Below, piece by piece: positions 29,781-35,873 of a stretch of DNA of 35,873 bases. The notes below the pieces were generated by a model. It had not been told where the DNA came from and did no database searches. It saw nothing but the letters and a program-made list of their open reading frames with translations. Position numbers and translations under genes: made by a program. The stretch lies in the IMG/VR virus record IMGVR_UViG_3300044682_000024, positions 1 to 35,873 of that record. One strand, 5' to 3'. How positions within the stretch are numbered: position 1 is the stretch's first letter; the number at the start of each line of letters is the position of its first letter. Origin of the DNA: a virus.

Positions 29781-31310
29781 ATGGGCGCAATGAATCCGAT
29801 TCTCGGCGAATTAAATAACCTGTCTCCGGGCGCTAAGGCTGCGCTCGCTCAGGCGCATGGGGCGGCTACGTCTACGGCTGCTATGGGCTCGCCGGGTCCG
29901 ACTCTTCAATCTCCGAATCCGCTGCTTGCTCAAGCGGTTGCCAAGCCGCAGGTGTCTGCTCCGCCTCCCGATGTGATGCTTCCGCCGTCCGCTCAATCGC
30001 AGGTGCCGTCCATCGGTCAGCCAGCTCCGCATGTACAGGCACCGCTCGGCACGTCCGCCGGAGATCAGGCTAAGCTCACGTCGGATCGGACGCAAGGCGC
30101 TGGAGTCAGCAACATCGCTCACAATATCGAGAACAGCAGCCTCGGGCAAAAGCATCCGTTTCTGGGGAAGGTTCTTGGTTGGGGCGCGCAGGTCCCTGCA
30201 ATGCTGGCCGATACTCTTGCTGAGTCCGCATCGCCGATCGCTCGCATGGCGCTGTCTAATGTGCCCGGCACCTTCGCCAATCATCAACATGTGCTCAATC
30301 AGGACACGAAAGCACTCAACACGGATCAGACTGCCGAGAAGGATGCGGCGCAAACCGCTAACCTGCGCGATATGCCGGAACTGAATCAGGCTAAGGCGGA
30401 TCTGGCGCAGTCGAAGCTCGAGCAGGGCCAGCAGAAGATCGATGAAACCACTCGCCAGCACGACCAGCAACTGCGCGAGCACGGATTCAAGCTCGACGAA
30501 ACCGGGCAGGTAGTCCCGCTGCCGTATGCGGAGATGTCGGGGAGCCAGCAAGCAGTCCAGGATCTGAAGGGAAGCCAAGAGGAGCTTGCCGACGCAACCG
30601 CGGCACTCAAGAAGGTACAAGCCGATCCTGACTCTCCGCAAGCACGCATGGCGCAACAGCGTATCGAAACGGCGCGCAACAACATGATGATCGCATCGAA
30701 GCGGCTCGGATTGTCGGAGGATACATTCGCTGCTCGCTATCACGGGACAGATTCCAGCGGGCAACCCCTTCCCGGTGCGTTGATTACCGATGACGGCCAA
30801 CCCATCGGCAGCAGCTTCAGTTCGAATGTTCGACCGACCACCACGGCTCGTGATGCTGCTGGTCGTGCGCAGATTGGCGAGAATATCCGGCAAAGGATTC
30901 TCACGCAATTACAAGATCCGAAAGTCCGAGAGAAGATCGGCCCGATCCTTGGACGCGCCTCAAACGCTCAGGAAGCTATCGGTAATCTGCCGCCTGAGCT
31001 TTCTGAGTTCAAGAACGATCTGACCAGCTATGCCGCTTTCCAGGCTGGAATGCACCCCGTTCGCGGAATCGGCGCTCTTAACTACTTCGATAAGGTGATG
31101 GGCGGCCTTGGCCAGACACCTGAGCAGATGATGGGCAAGCTTCAGTCCAATCACAACACGGCCCAGGATGTCATCAAGATTGGCCAGCCTAGGACCGTGG
31201 GATCGAATGCGGTGAGTGGTGACCAAGGTGCGCCTAAAGTTGGTGACATCAAAACATTCTCCAACGGCAAAAAGGGCAAGTGGGACGGTACCGGATGGGA
31301 GGCTCAATAA
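29781..31310 (+). CDS. Internal virion (ejection-type) protein, middle
   Basis: 509 aa. Pro/Ala/Gln-rich N-terminus, a moderately hydrophobic stretch (VLGWGAQVPAMLADTLAESA), then a long helical coiled-coil region of about residues 190-310 (ELNQAKADLAQSKLEQGQQK, QDLKGSQEELADATAALKKV), and a C-terminal KVGDIKTFSNGKKGKWDGTG that resembles a small SH3-like end. Long alpha-helical, poorly conserved proteins in this place form the ejectosome that carries DNA through the envelope. TAATG overlap with the next gene. Confidence 0.55.
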   Translation: MGAMNPILGELNNLSPGAKAALAQAHGAATSTAAMGSPGPTLQSPNPLLAQAVAKPQVSAPPPDVMLPPSAQSQVPSIGQPAPHVQAPLGTSAGDQAKLTSDRTQGAGVSNIAHNIENSSLGQKHPFLGKVLGWGAQVPAMLADTLAESASPIARMALSNVPGTFANHQHVLNQDTKALNTDQTAEKDAAQTANLRDMPELNQAKADLAQSKLEQGQQKIDETTRQHDQQLREHGFKLDETGQVVPLPYAEMSGSQQAVQDLKGSQEELADATAALKKVQADPDSPQARMAQQRIETARNNMMIASKRLGLSEDTFAARYHGTDSSGQPLPGALITDDGQPIGSSFSSNVRPTTTARDAAGRAQIGENIRQRILTQLQDPKVREKIGPILGRASNAQEAIGNLPPELSEFKNDLTSYAAFQAGMHPVRGIGALNYFDKVMGGLGQTPEQMMGKLQSNHNTAQDVIKIGQPRTVGSNAVSGDQGAPKVGDIKTFSNGKKGKWDGTGWEAQ

Positions 31311-33013
31311 TGCCTCAATATCTGGACGCTAATGGAAATCCCATTGCCTCTTCCGCCGCCGCGCCTGCTGGCGGGAAAACCTATCTCGACCCGAATACGG
31401 GAGAACCTATCAAGTCTGCAGCCGCGTCCACGCAACCCGCTCCACAGCCGTCCATGCTCCAGACCGCAGGACAGGGGGCTCTCGACTTAGGCAAGGGCAT
31501 CCTCAAGGGCGGAATGAATACGATTCGCGGTATCGGAAACCTTGAGCAGAAAATTCCCGGCGTTAGCTCGCTGATGCCTGCTGATGTCAAGGACTACCTC
31601 GGACCTTCTGGGGATAGAGCGAACGCCACACATGGCATCATGCAGGGACTGGGGAAGGGAGCTGAGCAGGCTGGCGAGTTCCTATTGCCTGGCCGGGCGG
31701 AAGAGGCCGGTGCGTCCAAGCTGGCAGCGATGGCTCCGAGGCTGGGACGAGCAGCAGAACCGCTGGCGAAGGTCGCAACGTCTGCTCTCGGATCCGGAAC
31801 AGTAAATAGCATGCAAGGCGGTTCCTTTGGGGCCGGCGCCGGGGCTGGCGCGGCTGGTGGTGCAATTGGCGCAGGACTCAAGGCTGTAGCTCCCAAGATC
31901 GCAGAAGGGGCTCTTGGAATCACCAAGGCAGATCGCGCATTCGGCAAGACGCCTGGTCAAGCCATCCTCAACGAGACTAGCGGGTTCGGACCTGAAAAGA
32001 TCGCGGCAAGTGCGCAAGAGCGCATGGGGCAGTTGACACCTCAATTGGAGGCGGCGGCGGATCGGGCCAGCGTGCGTCCTCAGCCGGTAAAAGCGCTGCT
32101 TCAGGCACCCGCGCAAGAAATTCCCCTGGCCGCCAATTCGCGCAACCCCAAGATGCACCCCATGGCGTTCGACGCGAAGGTTAATCCAGAGGAGCCGATG
32201 GAACCCCGCTCGGGGAATCATCTTGCGCCAATTTCCGAGTACCCCGGTATCAATCCGCATTATCTGAGCGGATCTGCTCACCCAGAGCTCAGCGGAAGAG
32301 TGCCGACGAACCAAGGCGTGCTGATTCGCCCGCAGGAGATCCCGGCAGGTGCAAAGCCGCTTCCGACCATGGTTCCGAATCCGGTAGCGTCTCTTGGCCC
32401 GGCGCGTAACGTGCTGCGCGGTGCAGCAGACACGGCATCCAATCAAAACGCCGAAGGCCTACACGGACAAATCGGCAACATGCAGGACTTCCTATCAAGG
32501 CGCTTTGGAAGTGGAGAGCAGATTCCCGAGAACGTGACGCCACGGCAATTGCTCGACCTAAAGCGCGGTTTCAACGAGGAACACCTCCGCTGGAATCCTG
32601 AGATCCACGACAAAGCGCTTTCCACTGGCCGGCAGGCTTATGGTGCGCTAGATCAGGAACTAGACCGCACGGTGCCCGAGGCTGCTGGATTGAATCAGCG
32701 GCTGTCTAGCCTCATCCCTGTCGCTCGCCGCGCCGAATCGGTAGGCAGAAACGCCAGCACTGCGCAGCGGGTTATGGGGAGATTTGGAAGGCCCACTGGT
32801 GCATTGCTGGGGGCTAGTGTCGGCGGAGCGGCAGGCGCTAGGGAAGGCGGAACACCGGGGGCTATTGCAGGCGGAATAACTGGCCTCGTTGCACCTGAAT
32901 TGCTGGCGTCTCCCGAAACTCAAATGATCATGGCTAGAGGAATGAACCGGGCAGGAAGCTTGCGACCAATTGTTGGTGGAGCACTTCAAGCAAACAGAAA
33001 GAGCGGACAATGA
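31310..33013 (+). CDS. Internal virion (ejection-type) protein with glycine zippers
   Basis: 567 aa. N-terminus PQYLDANGNPIASSAAAPAG, Pro/Ala-rich. Two glycine-zipper segments stand out: GSFGAGAGAGAAGGAIGAGL (about residues 168-187) and ALLGASVGGAAGAREGGTPG followed by AIAGGITGLVAPELL (about 497-531). Such repeats of small residues pack membrane helices and fit a pore-forming ejection protein. In between lie mixed helical parts. The ATG at 31310 overlaps the preceding TAA; an upstream in-frame start at 31280 is not needed. The function is inferred. Confidence 0.6.
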   Translation: MPQYLDANGNPIASSAAAPAGGKTYLDPNTGEPIKSAAASTQPAPQPSMLQTAGQGALDLGKGILKGGMNTIRGIGNLEQKIPGVSSLMPADVKDYLGPSGDRANATHGIMQGLGKGAEQAGEFLLPGRAEEAGASKLAAMAPRLGRAAEPLAKVATSALGSGTVNSMQGGSFGAGAGAGAAGGAIGAGLKAVAPKIAEGALGITKADRAFGKTPGQAILNETSGFGPEKIAASAQERMGQLTPQLEAAADRASVRPQPVKALLQAPAQEIPLAANSRNPKMHPMAFDAKVNPEEPMEPRSGNHLAPISEYPGINPHYLSGSAHPELSGRVPTNQGVLIRPQEIPAGAKPLPTMVPNPVASLGPARNVLRGAADTASNQNAEGLHGQIGNMQDFLSRRFGSGEQIPENVTPRQLLDLKRGFNEEHLRWNPEIHDKALSTGRQAYGALDQELDRTVPEAAGLNQRLSSLIPVARRAESVGRNASTAQRVMGRFGRPTGALLGASVGGAAGAREGGTPGAIAGGITGLVAPELLASPETQMIMARGMNRAGSLRPIVGGALQANRKSGQ

Positions 33014-33017
33014 CCGA

Positions 33018-33170
33018 TTACATCATCACCCATAGGCACATTGATCCAGCGATTACGCAGCATAAACCCTTGAATGCGGTGTTCGGCCAGCAGCGGTCGC
33101 CTATCGCCTCGCAGACGGGAATTGCAATGCCGATGACGATGCAGACGATGCCAGCGATGATCAGAAACAT
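33018..33170 (-). CDS. Antisense small two-helix membrane protein
   Basis: 50 aa on the opposite strand: MFLIIAGIVCIVIGIAIPVC (helix 1), a polar turn EAIGDRCWPNTAF, then KGLCCVIAGSMCLWVMM (helix 2). AGGA lies 8 bases upstream of the ATG. On the plus strand the same bases would only encode a 49-residue polar extension that hides the signal peptide of the next gene. The sequence looks like a real small membrane protein; holin-like function is possible but unproven. It is the only leftward gene in the late region. Confidence 0.5.
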   Translation of the reverse strand: MFLIIAGIVCIVIGIAIPVCEAIGDRCWPNTAFKGLCCVIAGSMCLWVMM

Positions 33171-34020
33171 ACTCGCGATCCTATTCCTTCTGCTCGGCTG
33201 TGCGCAAGTTACTTTAGGGCAAGCGGCGAGATTCGACCTGCCACTTTTGGTTACCGGGCCTAACACGAGTAGCGGAAATCCTCAGGCGCTTTTCCTTGCC
33301 AACGCAACAGTGCAGGTTTGCACTCACCCCGCAACCGCTAATAGTTGTATCCCCGCAGCTACTTTCACCGATCCCACCGAAGCCACCCAGTGCGCGCCGA
33401 CATTGCCATTGGTTATCTTACCCGGAACAACCTGCACGGCGAACGGAGGCACCGCAGGGCGTGTCGGATTCTGGTACTCGGGGTCTGTCGTGGATTATTT
33501 CGTATCCAATGGCTCTGTAACTCTTGGCCCATTTTCAGCAGCGGCGGGTAGCGCCACTGGCACCAGCGGCTTCCCATTTACGCTCGGATCCACCCCGATC
33601 CCCGCAAATTCGGCAATCACCGCCGTCACGAATCTGGAGGTGAACGGCGTCGAACTAAACAGCGCCGGCTCAACGTCGCTTTTCCTCAATCAGGCTGGGC
33701 AATATGCGAGTCCAACATCGTCCAGCATCGCGGACGTAACCATTTCGGTTCCATCCTTTGCCATCCCCGCGAACACCTGCGATGGGTCTTCGGGGTCGAC
33801 CACTCCCGCCACAGTGACCATGACAGGGCTTACAACGTCGCTCCAGGTCACAGCTGGATTCACAGCCAACCCAGCGGCCTTAGTGGGATGGGGTACGGCG
33901 GGCGGGCTCAATATCGCTGTTTGGCCATCCGCGACGAATACGGCCAGCTACGTCATTTGTAACTCGACGGCTTCATCGATCACAGGATCTGCGATCTCCT
34001 TCGTCCTGGCGGCGAAATGA
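33157..34020 (+). CDS. Exported Cys-motif protein, spike/fibre-type
   Basis: 287 aa from ATG 33157. The signal peptide MIRNILAILFLLLGCAQVTL ends with GQ; LLGC could alternatively act as a lipobox. Then QAARFDLPLLVTGPN and four Cys (VQVC, NSC, TQC, TTC) spaced 8, 14 and 13 residues apart. This section aligns with the gene at 35159, and both have exactly 25 residues from Met to the Arg of QAAR, which decides the start; an in-frame ATG at 33010 would add 49 polar residues. The C-terminal part is a Ser/Thr-rich beta domain. Ribosome-binding site poor; ATG at 33127 has GGGA upstream and is an alternative. Confidence 0.65.
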   Translation: MIRNILAILFLLLGCAQVTLGQAARFDLPLLVTGPNTSSGNPQALFLANATVQVCTHPATANSCIPAATFTDPTEATQCAPTLPLVILPGTTCTANGGTAGRVGFWYSGSVVDYFVSNGSVTLGPFSAAAGSATGTSGFPFTLGSTPIPANSAITAVTNLEVNGVELNSAGSTSLFLNQAGQYASPTSSSIADVTISVPSFAIPANTCDGSSGSTTPATVTMTGLTTSLQVTAGFTANPAALVGWGTAGGLNIAVWPSATNTASYVICNSTASSITGSAISFVLAAK

Positions 34021-35150
34021 AGATGGCTATCCTCATATTCGCGGTGCCTCTGTCGCTGGCCGGGCAGTCGCTGGGGCCGGGTCGCGCAAGCGCCATTGCT
34101 GCGCCTCCTCCCCCCCCATCACAGATAACCTTCTCCCCCTCCGCTGGTACTTTCAGCTCTGCTCAGACAGTGACCGTTAGCACCACTCTGTCTGCCGCAA
34201 CGCTGTTCTGCACCACGGACGGGAGCCAAGCCAGCCCAGCATCATCGCAGGTCGGGGCGACCAACGCGGGAACGGGAACCATTGCCGTGGCTTCCTCTAT
34301 GACGCTCAATTGCGAGGCTGTTCAAGGCGCAATTTCTGAGCAGAACCTGCAAAACTCGCAGTCTGGATGGAAGATCGTAATCTCAAGCTGCGCGGGAACG
34401 AACTGCACACGCGGTACACCCACGGCTGTAGCGGGCGGCGGCGTGACCGGCGTTCCCACTAGTTGGACATATGTCTGGGGAGGTCCACTTACTCAGCGCA
34501 TGACGGGGCCAACATTTACGCAGATCCTGGCCCCGTTCACTACCACCGCAGTCAATGACAATCTGACCGGTTTGGCTCAGCACAAAGTCCTCACAACCAC
34601 TGACAAGACCATCATCCAGAATCAGGAGATGGATTCAGAGTCGGTCGATGCAGTTCATACAATCAGCGGCGTCAGCATCAACCATAATTTCGGCCTCCAG
34701 TGCGAACAGGCTTCGGACACTAGCTGCCCCGGTCACTGGGCTGTAGCTGGCGGCAACCAGAGCGGAGCAGACGGCTGGCATTGCACCACTGTTACTACGA
34801 ACTGTCCGATCCCCACCAGCGGCACAACCGAGGTGTCTACGCAAGGACACTGGGTCGTTGGCGACACGAGTGGTCCTGCTGGGCTTGGATACATGCACTA
34901 TGACTGGCTGGAGGTCAACGGGGTACGGACGCAGCTTGGCGGGGTTGTGCTGTGCTCTAGCTGCGGCTTCCCTGCTGGAGTTTTATCGAACGAACCGTCC
35001 AGCTTTACGAGCTTCTTTGGCTCTCAGGATCAGCTCGACATAGGACCTACTGCGGGGAGCGTCAATCGCACGATCATTGATGCCAATGTAACGCAATTCA
35101 CCTTTAGCGCAACTCCGGTAACTGCTTCGGCTAGTTACGTGATCCAATAG
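34017..35150 (+). CDS. Exported protein with chitobiase-type C-terminal (CHB_HEX_C) repeat
   Basis: 377 aa. Signal peptide MKMAILIFAVPLSLAG then Q. After a Pro tract (APPPPPSQ) comes ITFSPSAGTFSSAQTVTVST then LFCTTDGSQASPAS, the pattern of the CHB_HEX_C / chitobiase C-terminal beta sandwich (sxxxGtyssaqtVtis...yTTDGs). Many Cys pairs follow (SSCAGTNC, LQCEQASDTSC, HCTTVTTNC, LCSSC), suggesting disulphides and thus an oxidising location. The C-terminal domain is unrecognised. The TGA/ATG overlap (ATGA) with the upstream gene couples the two. A carbohydrate-binding spike accessory is a reasonable inference. Confidence 0.65.
   Translation: MKMAILIFAVPLSLAGQSLGPGRASAIAAPPPPPSQITFSPSAGTFSSAQTVTVSTTLSAATLFCTTDGSQASPASSQVGATNAGTGTIAVASSMTLNCEAVQGAISEQNLQNSQSGWKIVISSCAGTNCTRGTPTAVAGGGVTGVPTSWTYVWGGPLTQRMTGPTFTQILAPFTTTAVNDNLTGLAQHKVLTTTDKTIIQNQEMDSESVDAVHTISGVSINHNFGLQCEQASDTSCPGHWAVAGGNQSGADGWHCTTVTTNCPIPTSGTTEVSTQGHWVVGDTSGPAGLGYMHYDWLEVNGVRTQLGGVVLCSSCGFPAGVLSNEPSSFTSFFGSQDQLDIGPTAGSVNRTIIDANVTQFTFSATPVTASASYVIQ
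34110..34117 (+). repeat. C8 homopolymer tract in a coding region
   Basis: Eight C in a row within the codons for the Pro tract of the exported protein, about 32 codons after its start. Tracts of this length can slip during replication, switching the gene off by frameshift. Confidence 0.6.
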
Positions 35151-35158
35151 GGGTAACA

Positions 35159-35873
35159 ATGAAAAAGTTACTAATCCTGGCTTTATATACAATCTCGGCG
35201 TCTTGCTCCTTCGCTCAGACTCAGGCGGCGCGCGTGGACATCCCATTGCAGACTTTCGGGCCAAACGTGCCCCAAAGCGGCGGCCCCCTTCCCCAAGCGT
35301 TGTGGGTTTCCAATGCGACAGTACAGGTCTGTCAGCACCCATCCGCAATTGGGTCTTGTATTCCCATGACGACCTACAACGACGCTAATGAAGATGCTGC
35401 TTGCCCGCCCTCAACTCCTATGGTTCAACTTCCAGGAACGGCTTGCACGGCATCTACTGGAACTGCCTCAAATATTGGTTTTTGGTATGGTGGTGGGATC
35501 GTAGACTATATCGTTTCCGCCAGCTTCGGAACGTTCGGTCCATATACGGTAAATCCTCCCTTCCCGAGCGGATCGGTTGGGTGCTTGGCGACGGGAAATT
35601 CTCTTGCCGTGGGCTGCACCGGCGGCACCTCGCAGTCCTCTGCATTCAACAGCATCGTTGCGCCAGGCGGCACCATGACTGGACCGCTCAGTGGGCCGGT
35701 ACTTAATGGGATATATGGGGCATCTCAGTTCGGCATCAAGTGCGATGGTTCCACGGATGATTCGACCGCGCTTAATTCTATCGGAACATTTGTTGCTGCC
35801 CAACCGGCGGGGTCTACTGTTACCGTATCTTTCCCATCAAATTCTACATGCTTACATGCTTCCACCATAAACA
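35159..35873 (+). CDS. Tailspike with signal peptide and Pectate_lyase_3-type start (partial)
   Basis: At least 238 aa, running off the window end. Signal peptide MKKLLILALYTISASCSFA then Q. Residues 20-120 are homologous to the protein at 33157 (QAARVDIPLQTFGPN; four Cys at identical spacing; GFWYGGGIVDYIVS against GFWYSGSVVDYFVS). GGTMTGPLSGP follows, then FGIKCDGSTDDSTALNS and TVTVSFPSNSTC, the hallmark of the Pectate_lyase_3 start of right-handed beta-helix spikes (DFGAKGDGVTDDTxAL...). It probably binds or degrades surface polysaccharide. AGGGG lies 5 bases before the ATG. Confidence 0.75.
   Translation, partial: MKKLLILALYTISASCSFAQTQAARVDIPLQTFGPNVPQSGGPLPQALWVSNATVQVCQHPSAIGSCIPMTTYNDANEDAACPPSTPMVQLPGTACTASTGTASNIGFWYGGGIVDYIVSASFGTFGPYTVNPPFPSGSVGCLATGNSLAVGCTGGTSQSSAFNSIVAPGGTMTGPLSGPVLNGIYGASQFGIKCDGSTDDSTALNSIGTFVAAQPAGSTVTVSFPSNSTCLHASTIN

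Noticed and set aside
29811-30908. Long minus-strand frame of 365 codons
   Set aside because: Complete shadow of the ejection-type gene; Arg/Leu-rich pattern typical of antisense frames in GC-rich DNA.
33010-33156. N-terminal extension of the first exported spike-type protein
   Set aside because: It would place 49 polar residues before the signal peptide, and the paralogue at 35159 starts exactly where the downstream ATG would.
1-35873. CRISPR arrays, insertion sequences, integrase, endolysin
   Set aside because: No spaced direct-repeat array, transposase, recombinase or lysozyme/amidase motif was found; lysis and integration genes, if any, lie outside or are unrecognisable.

Overview
The window is a contiguous stretch of a tailed double-stranded DNA phage (Caudoviricetes) or prophage. 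It is moderately GC-rich and tightly packed, and most gene junctions overlap as ATGA, TGATG or TAATG. The virion genes follow the order of short-tailed phages with a P22-like plan: small terminase, large terminase, portal of about 835 aa, scaffold, major capsid, head-tail adaptor, a very large nozzle-like tail protein, three Ala/Gly-rich internal (ejection) proteins, then spikes. No tape measure, sheath, baseplate, integrase, repressor, DNA polymerase or endolysin was recognised. The host is not fixed by any marker. The Sec signal peptides ending in A/G followed by Gln would suit a Gram-negative soil bacterium such as an Acidobacteriota member, but that is a guess.

Region 1 (12-3755, plus strand) is an early or replication-type operon. 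It holds zinc-binding small proteins, a KTSC-domain protein, a winged-helix replication-type protein, a DUF7694-like protein, an HTH protein, an HNH nuclease, a Vsr/DUF559-like nuclease and a two-helix membrane protein. Dyads built on TGTCC/GGACA lie just upstream of and inside the replication-type gene. Region 2 (3752-6997, minus strand) is a cluster of very small accessory genes with a clear sigma70-type promoter at 6478-6506. It shows repeated gene-end and gene-start modules. The two operons converge and share one CTAG tetranucleotide as both stop codons.

Region 3 (about 6998-7780) has no convincing protein gene. It has facing promoter candidates, a direct repeat, a tRNA-3'-end-like motif and about 400 nt rich in stem-loops, and is the best candidate for an undescribed structured RNA.

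Region 4 (7781-35873, plus strand) is the late operon. A secreted SGNH hydrolase and a small protein sit between the small and large terminase genes. An HNH/AP2 homing-type endonuclease with its own promoter and 5' hairpin lies between scaffold and capsid. The right end carries three exported, Cys-rich proteins, two of which share a duplicated N-terminal module with four identically spaced cysteines; the last becomes a Pectate_lyase_3-type spike that runs off the window. A small two-helix membrane protein is encoded antisense between the last ejection gene and the first of these. Export signals on spike-type proteins are the most unusual biology here.
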